A stretch of 46,913 nt of DNA from an uncultured Brachyspira sp. GTDB lineage: Bacteria > Spirochaetota > Brachyspiria > Brachyspirales > Brachyspiraceae. Under the pieces are notes generated by a model. The model saw only the letters and a list, made by a program, of their open reading frames with translations. It did not search any database and was not told the origin of the DNA. Location of the stretch: contig NZ_CAKVGN010000016.1 of NCBI RefSeq assembly GCF_934747485.1, positions 1 through 46,913 of the forward strand, given 5' to 3'. Both the position numbers and the translations under genes were made by a program. Positions 1-8,777 of the stretch are shown piece after piece; positions within the stretch are counted from its first letter, which is position 1, and the number at the start of each line of letters is the position of its first letter.

Positions 1-498
1 TTCTCTATACCATTAATATGGTTCTTTTCTTCAGCGAACTTTTCACTATGATTAATTCTAAAGTGCTTAAATTCAGAAACATCTAATACATCATAACTAT
101 GATAATAATCTGAATAAACTATACTATCAGGCTGTACTTTTTGCCTAATAATAGGCATTAAAGTGCTTATTTTAGTATTATTTATCATTTTTACATATAC
201 TTTTCCGCCTCTTTTTAACAAACCAAACACTGGTATTTTATATGCAAGCTCCTCTTCCTCTTTTTCCTTTTCTTTTACCGCCAAAATAACTCTCATCAAC
301 TTCTATTTCTCCATTGAAAATTTCTTCTTCTTTTTCTTTCTCATATTCAAATATTAATTCTCGTAAATGATGATAATATAATATTGCTGTTTTACGATTA
401 ATTCCAATAAGAGCAGAGGCAGTCCTTGCTGTAGTTCCTGCTACAAAATGCTCTATTAATTTTAATTGTTTATCTTTACTTAATTTACTACGTTTCAT
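1..498 (-). pseudogene. IS1595-family (ISXO2-like) transposase, frameshifted and cut by the window edge
   Basis: Starting at 498, the protein opens with a helix-turn-helix-like N-terminus and reaches the ISXO2 catalytic motif EVDESYFGGKRKGKRGRGA, whose Asp is the first acidic residue of the catalytic triad. The frame then stops at 238-240. One base further along, the expected continuation appears (AYKIPVFGLLKRGGKVYVK, then PIIRQKVQPDSIVYSDYY and FKHFRINHSEKFAEEKNHIN). This runs to the window edge without a stop. The break is therefore a single-base insertion near 245, in GGA-GCT-T-GCA. No slippery heptamer is visible there, so it looks like decay and not programmed frameshifting. The C-terminal part of the catalytic domain is outside the window. 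Confidence 0.8.
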
Positions 499-538
499 AC
501 TTAAATTTTAACAAATTTAAGTTATCTAGGACAGCCCC
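1..538 (-). mobile_element. IS1595/ISXO2-type insertion sequence, right end only
   Basis: Partial insertion sequence running off the left edge of the window. Its coding strand is minus, so the window holds the 5' part of the transposase and the adjacent element end. The element end is placed at 538. Read inward it begins GGGGCTGTCC (538 to 529), a plausible terminal inverted repeat. From 539 onward the flanking DNA reads in frame as an interrupted lipoprotein-like gene, and its first codon (AAA, Lys) aligns with the intact paralogue downstream, which fixes the junction to a few bases. The other end and any target-site duplication lie outside the window. Confidence 0.75.
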
Positions 539-1594
539 AAAACTTATATAAATAATAGATTATCTAATGATGATACACAAGACTATTTAGAATATTATCA
601 AAATTATTACAATATTAATGCTGTTTATTGTTATGACGGTTGGAATAACCTTAATTTACTTGAGTTTAAAAAGAATACATTTTTAATTGAAAGCACTATG
701 GACGGATTAGTAAATATGCATTATTATAATCCTGAGTTCATAAAAGATAATTTATATGCTTCATTTAAAGAAATAAAAAATTATAATTTCAGACTTGGAG
801 ATATAGATAAAGTAGAATATGCTGAAATTAATTCAATTTCTACAAATGATTTGAAAGATTATACTAAAGGCTCTAAATTTATAGATTCAGGCAACTTTGA
901 TATAAAACAATATTCATCTTATATAGCTGAAAACATGTACTATCCTTTACATAGCATATCTTTCTTCTTATGTGATATCAATAATGACGGCAAAGAAGAA
1001 TTAATGCTTTCAGGCGAATATACAAGTTCTGCAGGAAGAGGTGCTATAGCACATTATACTTTACTTTTAAAAGATAATTTGGAAATAGATTTTGATTCAG
1101 AAACAGGACAGCTTATTAATAATCCGGATTTTCAATCTTTGGAATGTAGTCAAAAAATATACATAGAAAATGGCAAAAATAAAATGCTTTTATTGGATAC
1201 TATTAATAATGAAGCATGTGATATATTCGTTGATAATAATGAAATAAAGAATGCAGATTATTTTGATTATATTACATATACTTATCAACCTAAATTGGAA
1301 TGGAAAGGAAGCATACTTAATGGAGTACCTGAAGGAGCTTTAAAAACTGATGCCAGCTTTGATATGTCTAAAGCAGATAATGCATCAGACAAAGCAATAG
1401 TGTCCGACAGAACTTTGAGAGTAGCTGATAAACTTATAAGCGATGCGTATTTTGCTAAAAAGGCTACTTTAGATAAACAAGGTCAGGAAGAATTGTTAGA
1501 ACAAAGAAGAGCAGAAATAAAAGCTATTCAGGAAGCAAAAGGTGACATTAAAGCAATAGAAGCAGAAATGTTTAAGATTTTGGGTATACAATAA
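539..1594 (+). pseudogene. Lipoprotein-like gene truncated by IS insertion (paralogue of the gene at 1731-3644)
   Basis: The open frame extends from the IS junction, beginning KTYINNRLSNDD, through to the stop at 1594. It aligns almost without gaps to the C-terminal half of the intact protein at 1731-3644, where the matching stretch is KTYVTNRLSN. Roughly 290 N-terminal residues, including any signal peptide, are missing. It keeps a DxNxDGxEE loop (CDINNDGKEELML), which resembles calcium-binding repeat loops, and a C-terminal helical segment ending KAIEAEMFKILG. A Met at 698 could allow a 298-residue product, but no ribosome binding site precedes it. The best reading is a remnant left when the IS interrupted the 5' half of a tandemly duplicated gene. 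Function unknown. Confidence 0.8.
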
Positions 1595-1610
1595 TTTTTA
1601 ATAGTTTCAA

Positions 1611-1652
1611 TAAAAGTGCATGCATATTTTTTATATGTATGCACTTTTTTAT
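1611..1652 (+). terminator. Intrinsic terminator after the truncated lipoprotein-like gene
   Basis: Near-perfect inverted repeat: AAAGTGCATGCATAT pairs with ATATGTATGCACTTT through one G-T pair, and a T run follows. It sits 17 bases after the stop at 1594. Confidence 0.75.
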
Positions 1653-1730
1653 TCTTAAAATATTTTATAATTGAAATTTTGTTAATTTTCTTTTATTATA
1701 AAAAACTATAATACATACTGAGGTTAAAAT

Positions 1731-3644
1731 ATGAAAAATATTATTATTACAATACTTGCTTTAACAATAATTTCCTGTGGTGGTAACAAAGAAGCAAATC
1801 AAACGTCACAAAATACTAATGAACAAAAAACTGCTCCATCTGTTAATCAAAGTAAACAAACAGATAATCAAAAAGAATTCTTTGATATGAAATATGTTTA
1901 TAAAGGTGTTAGAGTAGATAAAACTAAATTTGATGAAGAGCTTAAAAATGCAAGACAAAATAATGGGTATGCAAAAAGGAATTTTGATTTTCTTAATAGG
2001 AAATTTGCAAATGATAATGAAAGAAAAAAATATTCTATAGAGTTTATATCAAATGTTAATTATGATTCATTTAGTGAAACATTCTCAAGTTGGGATAGAT
2101 ATAATGAAGATTTGACAGATTATTATGCTGATGAATATCTATATGTAGAGCAGAATTTAGCATTAAAAAAAGCAAGAGAGGAGTTATTAAAATTAAATAA
2201 AAAAGATTCTGATGTTTATTTAGCTTTGTTCTTATCTCATTTTGCTTGTGATTCGCTTTACTATTTTGAAGAAGAAAAAAAGTATTTAACAGAATGGAAA
2301 AAATCAGGCGGCACTAATATATCTATGATGATATCAAAGTATGATGATGATAATGCTTATAGTGGTAAAATGAAATTAATTGATTATATAATAGAGGCTC
2401 CAGATTCTTTAAGGGCAGAAAAATTAGTTGCTGATGCTTATAACAATGGTTTCTCTAGATATATTTTAAAAAATACTGGATATATAGATTTATTTAATGA
2501 AAATAATTATTCTTTAACTTCAGTTGTAGAAGAAGGTACAGCTCATGTAGCTTCAGTAATGATAGTACCAGAAATAGTTAATACAAATATAATAAATAAA
2601 TATTTAAAAACCTATGTTACAAATAGACTTAGCAATGATAAATTATATTTTGAGGATTCAGAGTATTTTAAAAATTATTACGGAATTGATTTGATGGAGT
2701 ATTATGATGGATGGAATAATCTTAGTTTTCTTGAGTTTAAGAAAAATACATTTTTAATTGAATCAAGAGTAAATATGCATTATTATAATCCTGAGTTTAT
2801 GAATAATCATATATATGCTTCATTTGAAGAGACAAAAACTTATAATTTTAGACTTGGAGATATAAATAATGTAGAATATGCTGAAATCAATTCAATTTCT
2901 ACAAATGATTTGAAAGATTATACTAAAGGTTCTAAATTTATAAGTTTCGGTAAATTTGATGAAGAAAAATATTTGGAGTATATAGATGAAACAATGGGTT
3001 GGCGTGTATATCCATCTTTCTTTTTATGCGACATCAATAATGACGGCAAAGAAGAATTAATGCTTTCAGGGGATTATGATTATGGCGGAGGAAGAGGCGG
3101 TACAGTGAATTTTACTTTACTTTTGAAAGAGAATTTGGAAATAGATTTTGATTCAGAAATAGGGGAGCTTATTAATAATAAAGATTTTCAAGATTTAGAA
3201 TGTATTCAAAAAATATATACTGAAGACGGTAAAAATAAAATGTTTTTATTAGATACAAGTTATAATAAAGCACTTGATATATTCATTGATGATAATGAAA
3301 TAAAGAATGCAGATTATTTTGATTATATTACATATAGTTATCAGCCTAAATTAGAATGGAAAGGAAGTATAGTTAATGGAGTACCTGAAGGAGCTTTAAA
3401 AACTGATGCGAGCTTTGACATGTCTAAAGCAGAAAATGCATCAGACAAAGCAATAGTGTCCGACAGAACTTTGAGAATGGCTGACAGATTTATAAGCGAT
3501 GCATATTTCGCTAAAAAGGCTGCTTTAGATAAACAAGGTCAGGAAGAATTATTGGAGCAAAGAAGGGCAGAGATAAAATCTATTCAAGATAAAAAAGGAG
3601 ATATTAAAGCAATAGAATCTGAGATGCTTAAAATATTAGAATAA
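1731..3644 (+). CDS. Predicted lipoprotein of unknown function (637 aa)
   Basis: No function recognised. The start has a GAGG ribosome binding site 7-8 bases upstream, and a TATAAT box lies at 1707-1712. The N-terminus is a short lipoprotein signal with a permissive spirochaetal lipobox (TIISC, Cys16), followed by a polar Asn/Gln/Lys-rich linker. Residues ~50-330 are mainly helical and aromatic-rich. A second domain (~340-560) carries CDINNDGKEELML, a DxNxDGxEE loop like those in dockerin or FG-GAP calcium-binding repeats. The last ~60 residues are charged and probably coiled coil. The C-terminal half is duplicated in the IS-truncated gene immediately upstream. Likely anchored to the outer or inner membrane and facing the periplasm or surface; that location is inferred from the signal only. 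Confidence 0.8.
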   Translation: MKNIIITILALTIISCGGNKEANQTSQNTNEQKTAPSVNQSKQTDNQKEFFDMKYVYKGVRVDKTKFDEELKNARQNNGYAKRNFDFLNRKFANDNERKKYSIEFISNVNYDSFSETFSSWDRYNEDLTDYYADEYLYVEQNLALKKAREELLKLNKKDSDVYLALFLSHFACDSLYYFEEEKKYLTEWKKSGGTNISMMISKYDDDNAYSGKMKLIDYIIEAPDSLRAEKLVADAYNNGFSRYILKNTGYIDLFNENNYSLTSVVEEGTAHVASVMIVPEIVNTNIINKYLKTYVTNRLSNDKLYFEDSEYFKNYYGIDLMEYYDGWNNLSFLEFKKNTFLIESRVNMHYYNPEFMNNHIYASFEETKTYNFRLGDINNVEYAEINSISTNDLKDYTKGSKFISFGKFDEEKYLEYIDETMGWRVYPSFFLCDINNDGKEELMLSGDYDYGGGRGGTVNFTLLLKENLEIDFDSEIGELINNKDFQDLECIQKIYTEDGKNKMFLLDTSYNKALDIFIDDNEIKNADYFDYITYSYQPKLEWKGSIVNGVPEGALKTDASFDMSKAENASDKAIVSDRTLRMADRFISDAYFAKKAALDKQGQEELLEQRRAEIKSIQDKKGDIKAIESEMLKILE

Positions 3645-3647
3645 TTT

Positions 3648-4304
3648 ATGGAAAATAATATAGAAACACATCTTTTTAGTGATACAAATTTCTTTTTTGA
3701 TGATGGCAATACACTTATACTTGGAAGTTTTCCTGTGCCGTTGTATACGCAAGAAGAAAAATTTAATTTGCTTGATGATGAAGAGAAAAATAATGCATGG
3801 TATTATTCGAGTAAAAAAAGTGAGTTTTGGAAATTAATTGCTTATAGTTTTAATATTGATAATAAAGATTTTTTAGTTTCTAAAGAATTAAAGAAAAAGC
3901 TTTTTTATGATAAAAGAATAGCTATAGCAGATGTGTTTCATAAATGCAAAAGAAAAGATAAAAATAGCTCTAAAGATACTGATTTGATTATAGTAGAATA
4001 TAATAATTTAATTGTTGAGATTATAAAAAATATAAAGCTCATAATTTTTACAAGCAGATTTACAGAGAATAATTTTTTTAAAATATTAAAGAATAATAAT
4101 GTAGAGTATAGTTTAATTGAAAGCGAAGAGAAAAATATTTTTGATTTATCAGAAGAAATAATTAATTCTGTTCGTGAGAGATATATTGTTATAGAAGACA
4201 AAAAAATAAAAATAGCAACTATTACTTTAAAAATTAGCCCTATTAAGGGAGTGAGCCTTTATTCTACAAAGCAATTACTATTTAAACATTATTTAAATAG
4301 CTAA
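3648..4304 (+). CDS. Uracil-DNA-glycosylase-superfamily protein (hypoxanthine-DNA-glycosylase-like)
   Basis: 218 residues. The N-terminal half matches the layout of UDG-superfamily enzymes: LILGSFP near residue 25, an aromatic patch WYYSSKKSEFWKLI near 52-66, then IAIADVFHKCKRKDKNSSKD near residue 90. These parallel the motifs LILGxFP, YYxxPxNxFW and IAxxDVxxxCxRxxSxD of the bacterial hypoxanthine/uracil glycosylase-like group. Such proteins flip out and remove deaminated bases in DNA repair. The second half (strand III-FTSRFT and later) fits the Rossmann-like fold loosely. The start is 3 bases after the preceding stop with no clear ribosome binding site, so it may be translationally coupled. 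The family call is from motifs only and the substrate is not known. Confidence 0.6.
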   Translation: MENNIETHLFSDTNFFFDDGNTLILGSFPVPLYTQEEKFNLLDDEEKNNAWYYSSKKSEFWKLIAYSFNIDNKDFLVSKELKKKLFYDKRIAIADVFHKCKRKDKNSSKDTDLIIVEYNNLIVEIIKNIKLIIFTSRFTENNFFKILKNNNVEYSLIESEEKNIFDLSEEIINSVRERYIVIEDKKIKIATITLKISPIKGVSLYSTKQLLFKHYLNS

Positions 4305-4326
4305 AAAAATATATTATTATTTTTGC

Positions 4327-4354
4327 TTGAAGTTTTTTTATAAAGTAGTATATT
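4327..4354 (+). promoter_or_regulatory. Candidate sigma-70 promoter for glgA
   Basis: TTGAAG (4327-4332), a 16-base spacer, then TATATT (4349-4354). The box ends about 34 bases before the glgA start, and an AGGAG ribosome binding site follows. Confidence 0.45.
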
Positions 4355-4387
4355 TAAAATATATTTACATATTTAGGAGTTTTTAAT

Positions 4388-5881
4388 ATGTCAAAAATGA
4401 GAGTAGTTATGGCTTCATCAGAGGCTGTTCCTTTTATAAAGACAGGAGGACTAGCAGATGTTGCTGGATCTTTACCAATATATTTAAAAAAACTAGATGT
4501 AGAGGTTTCTGTTGTTATTCCAAAATACAGAGACATTGATTTTAAGGGCTGTTATTTAGAAAATGTGCTTCCTACTATGGGGGTATGGATGGGTACAGGT
4601 GAAGAGTGGTGCAGTGTTTTTAAGACTGTATATAATGGCATAGATTTTTATTTTATAGAGCATCATCATTTCTTCAGCAGAGAAGGTCTTTATCATGACA
4701 ATGCTTTTAATGACTATCAGGATAATGCTTGGAGGTTCGGATTTTTTTCAAGAGCAGTGCTTCAATTATGTAAAGATTTGAATTTAAAACCAGATATAAT
4801 TCATGCTAATGATTGGCAAACTGCAGCAATACCGGCATATATAAAAACTTGGCACTGGAATGATGAAGTAGGTAAAGCAGCGAGTGTTCTTACTATACAT
4901 AATGCGAACTATCAAGGTATTTATAATGCAGCAAGCACTTATAATTATTTGGGTTTGGGTTGGAATAATTTTAGTCCAGATACTTTTGAAGACCATGGCA
5001 ATATAAATTTACTAAAGGGCGGAATATTTTTCTCTGATTTGGTTACAACAGTAAGTCCAACTTATGCAAGAGAAATAGCTTCTCCTTATGGCGGTCATGG
5101 TATAGCACCTTATTTAAATAATAAAACAACAAGTTTCTTTGGCATATTAAATGGAATAGATGAAGATGTTTGGTCACCAGAAAAAGATACTATGATAGCG
5201 GCACATTTCTCTTCTAAAGATATGAAGGGCAAAAAAATATGTAAGAGAGAATTGCAAAAGAGATTTTTACTCGAAGAGAATGATGATGTAGCTTTAATTG
5301 GTGCTATAGGAAGGTTTGTTGATCAGAAGGGGTATCATTTACTTGCTTCTGTTATTGAACCTTTGATGGCTAATATGAAGTTTCAATTTTGTATACTTGG
5401 TACGGGTGATAAAGGTTTTGAAAGCTTCTTTGGTGATTTACCTAAGAGATATCCCGGCAGGATAGGCTCTTATATTGGTTATAGCAATGAATTATCACAT
5501 TTAATAGAGGCGGGAGCTGATATGTTTGTGATGCCTTCTTTGTTTGAGCCTTGCGGACTTAATCAGATGTATTCTTTAAGATATGGAACTATACCTATAG
5601 TGCATGCTACAGGAGGTCTTGAAGATACTGTTGAAAATTATAATGAAGCTACAGGTGAGGGTTCCGGATTTAAGTTTTATGATTCTAATAATTCTGCTTT
5701 ATATAATACTATTGGCTGGGCTATTAGTGTTTATTATGATCATAGAGATAAATTTGAAGCTATGCAAAAACGTGTAATGAAGATAGATAATTCTTGGGAG
5801 AAAAGTGCTAAGGAATACATAAAAGCATATAAAATTGCTATAGAAAACAAGAAAAACTATGATAAAAATTGCGGACTATAA
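4388..5881 (+). CDS. glgA: Glycogen synthase (ADP-glucose type)
   Basis: 497 residues, the normal length for bacterial GlgA (GT5 family), which transfers glucose from ADP-glucose to growing alpha-1,4-glucan in the cytoplasm. The N-terminal ADP-glucose-binding motif KTGGLADVAGSLP is at residues 18-30. Other family blocks are HANDWQTAAIP near 140, LTIHNANYQGIY near 170, GRFVDQKGYHL near 310, and the C-terminal block MPSLFEPCGLNQMYSLRYG followed by ATGGLEDTV near 390-420. The ribosome binding site AGGAG lies about 8 bases before the ATG. It sits alone among glycogen genes here: no glgB, glgC or glgP is adjacent. A DJ-1-like gene follows 24 bases later and may be co-transcribed. Confidence 0.95.
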   Translation: MSKMRVVMASSEAVPFIKTGGLADVAGSLPIYLKKLDVEVSVVIPKYRDIDFKGCYLENVLPTMGVWMGTGEEWCSVFKTVYNGIDFYFIEHHHFFSREGLYHDNAFNDYQDNAWRFGFFSRAVLQLCKDLNLKPDIIHANDWQTAAIPAYIKTWHWNDEVGKAASVLTIHNANYQGIYNAASTYNYLGLGWNNFSPDTFEDHGNINLLKGGIFFSDLVTTVSPTYAREIASPYGGHGIAPYLNNKTTSFFGILNGIDEDVWSPEKDTMIAAHFSSKDMKGKKICKRELQKRFLLEENDDVALIGAIGRFVDQKGYHLLASVIEPLMANMKFQFCILGTGDKGFESFFGDLPKRYPGRIGSYIGYSNELSHLIEAGADMFVMPSLFEPCGLNQMYSLRYGTIPIVHATGGLEDTVENYNEATGEGSGFKFYDSNNSALYNTIGWAISVYYDHRDKFEAMQKRVMKIDNSWEKSAKEYIKAYKIAIENKKNYDKNCGL

Positions 5882-5905
5882 TAACAAAAGGAGAATGTTT
5901 AAAAA

Positions 5906-6421
5906 ATGTCTAAAAGTGTAGTATATGTGGTTGCAAATGAAAATTTTCAAGATGAGGAGTTTTTTGAAAGTAAAAAGATTTTAGAATCTAAAGGATATAG
6001 TATAAAATTAGCTTCTAGTATAATAGGCGAAGCACATGGAAAATTGGGTAGTACTGTTAATACAGAGCTTTTATTTAGTGAAGTGAGTACAGATGATTTT
6101 GATGCTATAGTTTTTGTTGGAGGAGTTGGTTCTATAAAGCTTTGGGACGATTGGCGTACACAGGGGCTTGCTAAGTTATTTCTTGACAATGGAAAAATAG
6201 TAGCTGGTATTGGGAGCGGGGTTGTTATAATGGCTAATGCAGGTATATTAGAAAATATTAATGTTACTTGTTTAAAAGAAAATGAATCTCCTGTAAGGCA
6301 TAATAATGCTAATATTTTGGAAGAGAATGTTGTAGTATCTGGAAATATAATAACAGCTAATGGACCGCAATCTGCAAAAGAGTTTGGCAATGTTTTACTT
6401 AATGCTTTAGAAGCAGTATGA
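5906..6421 (+). CDS. DJ-1/PfpI-family protein without the usual active-site cysteine
   Basis: 171 residues with the alpha/beta layout of the DJ-1/PfpI superfamily. It has the N-terminal strand VVYVVA, the acidic elbow residue in NFQDEEFF (Glu17/18), IVFVGGVGS near 68-76, and the C-terminal block ITANGPQSAKEFGNVLL. At the nucleophile elbow, where most members read AAICHGP, this protein reads AGIGSGV (residues 100-106). Glycine 103 replaces the catalytic or redox-sensitive Cys and Ser replaces the His. Deglycase, protease or chaperone activity based on that Cys is therefore unlikely as in the classical members. It follows glgA by 24 bases with an AAAGGAG site, suggesting one transcript. Confidence 0.8.
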   Translation: MSKSVVYVVANENFQDEEFFESKKILESKGYSIKLASSIIGEAHGKLGSTVNTELLFSEVSTDDFDAIVFVGGVGSIKLWDDWRTQGLAKLFLDNGKIVAGIGSGVVIMANAGILENINVTCLKENESPVRHNNANILEENVVVSGNIITANGPQSAKEFGNVLLNALEAV

Positions 6422-6476
6422 ATTTGTTTTGTAGCATATAGATATAAAACTATATTTTTTATAAAAGTTATTTTTC

Positions 6477-6720
6477 TTCAACTTTTTCCCGCCTTCGCTT
6501 TGCGAACTTCGTCAAAGTTGCAAAAAGTGCACTCTATATGTTGGAATATGTACTAATATGAAATAATATTTGTACTTTTGGATATGCTTAAAAGCTAGTT
6601 TTTTAATGCAGCCTTTTTGCTTCTTTGCGGCAGCAAAAGAAGTGGGGTGCGGGGCAAAGCCCTGCAAATATTTAAAATTAAAAACTAAATTTTGATAAAT
6701 TTAAAAATTCTCAGTTTATT
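6477..6720 (+). repeat. Dispersed stem-loop repeat, copy A
   Basis: This fills the 352-base gap between the DJ-1-like and MATE genes. Block 1 (6477-6491) reads TTCAACTTTTTCCCG. It is followed by a palindromic insert TTCGCTTTGCGAA, then CAAAGTTGCAAAAAGTGCAC. Block 2 starts at 6608 (GCAGCCTTTTTGCTTCTTTG), continues into a hairpin closed by CTTCTTT and AAAAGAAG, and then into GTGGGGTGCGGGGCAAAGCC. The same two blocks in the same order occur at 46311-46560 and 46607-46845, and on the opposite strand at 13020-13258. Confidence 0.85.
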
Positions 6721-6773
6721 TTAAATAAATAATATTTTTTATAGTTTAAAAGAGTTTTTAAATATTATTTCAT

Positions 6774-8114
6774 CTAACTAATTAAAATATCTGGCTTTCT
6801 ATTTTTGTATAGCATCACAGAAACAATTAAGGTTGCTACTTCGCTTATAGGAAGAACTAAAATTAAACCAAAAAATCCTATTATGTTAGGTAAAGTTAAT
6901 ACTAAAGCTATTGGAAGTATTGTGCTTCTTAATGCGGCTACTATTGCTGAAGCTCCTGCCTTTTGTACAGATGTGTAGTAGGCACTCATTATAATATTTA
7001 TTCCTACACCTATAAAAGTGGGTATTGATGCTCTTACAAAAAAATTAGCATCTTCAAATGTTTTTAAATCAACATCTTGTAAAAGCATTTTTACTAGTGA
7101 ACTTGGGTTTATTAATAATATAATTGATATTAATATTGATATAATAGAAATTAAGAATATTGATATTTTTAAAAAATCTTTCATTCTGTTTTTATTTTTA
7201 GCCCCATATGAAACACTTACTAATGGCTCTAATGCTTCACCAATAGAATATGCAAGCATTATAAAAAACATTATGGCATAATTAGCAACGGAATAAACAA
7301 GTATGCCGTTATTGCCAGAAATTTTATATGCTGTAATATTAAATAGCCAAGGTATAAGCCCTGATGATAAATTACTTAAAAACTCTGAAAATCCATTGAA
7401 TGATGCTTTTAATATGTAAATCCAGCCTCCATAGACTTTTATGATTTTTAATTTGCAGTTTGGCTTAAAGAAATATAATAGCCCCATAATAAATGCAATC
7501 ATTTGAGATATAGCAGTAGCCCAAGCAGCTCCAGATATTCCAAGCTTAAAAACTACAATAAAAATAGGGTCTAATATCATATTTGCTATAGAAGATATTA
7601 TAAACATTAAAGAAGCAAATTTCGGAGAACCATTAAGCCTTACGAATTGACTAAGCACATAAGCAATGCCCCAAAAAAATGTGGCAAATAATACTCCTTC
7701 AATATAATCTAATGATAGTTCATATATCTCTCCGTGAGCACCAAATAATGGAAGTAAATTAGTTCTAAATATATATGCTATTATAAGTGGTAAAGTTGCT
7801 ATTGTGAGAACTACAATTAAAGTTTGAGTAAATATTAAATTGGCTCTTCTTATATTGTTTTCTCCTATGCATTTGCCAGCGAGTGCAATAGAGCCTATTG
7901 TAAGCATTACATAAATACCAAATGATAAAGCAGTAATTGGCCAAACTATATTAATTGCAGTGAATGCATTAGCAGAGATAAAATGTGCCACAAAAAAACC
8001 GTCAACAAATACTGCGGCACTTCCCATAATCATACCCAAAATGCTTGGTATAGCAAATTTAAAAAATAGTTTTATACTGCTATTTTCTATTAAAGTTTTA
8101 TCATTAAGTTCCAT
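6774..8114 (-). CDS. MATE-family multidrug/organic cation exporter
   Basis: 446 residues, the usual MATE length, with twelve predicted transmembrane segments in two halves. The N-terminus FKFAIPSILGMIMGSAAVFVDGFFVAHFIS is split into typical MATE helix 1 and the loop to helix 2. Later segments show LFGAHGEIYELSLDYIEG and GISGAAWATAISQ, both characteristic of the NorM/DinF-like superfamily. Members export cationic drugs or metabolites using Na+ or H+ gradients across the inner membrane. It is transcribed divergently from the acetyltransferase gene at 8244. Substrate cannot be inferred. Confidence 0.9.
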   Translation of the reverse strand: MELNDKTLIENSSIKLFFKFAIPSILGMIMGSAAVFVDGFFVAHFISANAFTAINIVWPITALSFGIYVMLTIGSIALAGKCIGENNIRRANLIFTQTLIVVLTIATLPLIIAYIFRTNLLPLFGAHGEIYELSLDYIEGVLFATFFWGIAYVLSQFVRLNGSPKFASLMFIISSIANMILDPIFIVVFKLGISGAAWATAISQMIAFIMGLLYFFKPNCKLKIIKVYGGWIYILKASFNGFSEFLSNLSSGLIPWLFNITAYKISGNNGILVYSVANYAIMFFIMLAYSIGEALEPLVSVSYGAKNKNRMKDFLKISIFLISIISILISIILLINPSSLVKMLLQDVDLKTFEDANFFVRASIPTFIGVGINIIMSAYYTSVQKAGASAIVAALRSTILPIALVLTLPNIIGFFGLILVLPISEVATLIVSVMLYKNRKPDILIS

Positions 8115-8188
8115 TTTGTAGCCTATTTAGTTTTAAATAAAAATATTATAAGTACGTTTTCAGACCAATTGTAAGTATTTTTAATTAT

Positions 8189-8217
8189 TTGTCAATAGCA
8201 TAATATAAATTGATAAT
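8189..8217 (+). promoter_or_regulatory. Candidate promoter for the GNAT gene
   Basis: TTGTCA (8189-8194), a 17-base spacer, then GATAAT (8212-8217), 27 bases before the start at 8244. An AAAGGA ribosome binding site follows. Confidence 0.55.
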
Positions 8218-8243
8218 ATATAATAGTATAAAGGAATTTAATT

Positions 8244-8726
8244 ATGGAAATAGTAAAATATAATAAGAAATATGTTAAAGAGTCTATGGAGATATGGAAT
8301 AATATTATAGAAGATGGAGTTTATTTTCCGCAAATAGATGTTTTAAAAGATATTGAAGAAGCAGATAAATATTTTTCTTCTCAGGATTATACCGGCTTAT
8401 CAATAGAAGATGAAAAAGTTTATGGGGTTTATATACTTCACCCTAATAATATAGGAAGATGCGGACATATATGCAATGCTTCTTATGCGGTAGATAAAAA
8501 TATTAGAGGTAAAGGTGTAGGGGAGGCTTTGGTGAGAGATTCTATTATACGAGGGGCTCAATTGGGTTATAAGATACTTCAGTTTAATGCTGTTGTATTA
8601 TCTAATGAAACTGCTCATAGACTATATAAAAAAATAGGGTTTAATGAAATAGGCATAGTTAAAAATGGCTATCTCAATAAAAACAATGAGTATGAGGATA
8701 TAGTTCTTTATTATATAGATTTGTGA
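8244..8726 (+). CDS. GNAT-family N-acetyltransferase
   Basis: 160 residues, a single GNAT domain. Motif A, which binds the acetyl-CoA pyrophosphate, is visible as VDKNIRGKGVGEALVRDSI near residue 90-108. The C-terminal motif B has the typical LSNETAHRLYKKIGFNEIG near residue 125-145. Family members acetylate amino groups of amino acids, peptides or small molecules; the closest style is the YhhY/phosphinothricin-acetyltransferase-like group, but substrate is not determinable. It has its own promoter and ribosome binding site, and the next gene starts 51 bases downstream. Confidence 0.88.
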   Translation: MEIVKYNKKYVKESMEIWNNIIEDGVYFPQIDVLKDIEEADKYFSSQDYTGLSIEDEKVYGVYILHPNNIGRCGHICNASYAVDKNIRGKGVGEALVRDSIIRGAQLGYKILQFNAVVLSNETAHRLYKKIGFNEIGIVKNGYLNKNNEYEDIVLYYIDL

Positions 8727-8777
8727 TTTTATAATTGATTTAATTAACTTAATTAATATAAATTAGGAGCGAATATA

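Noticed and set aside
5947..6390. 147-codon frame antisense to the DJ-1-like gene
   Set aside because: Shadow of a well-supported gene with a good start site and recognised family.
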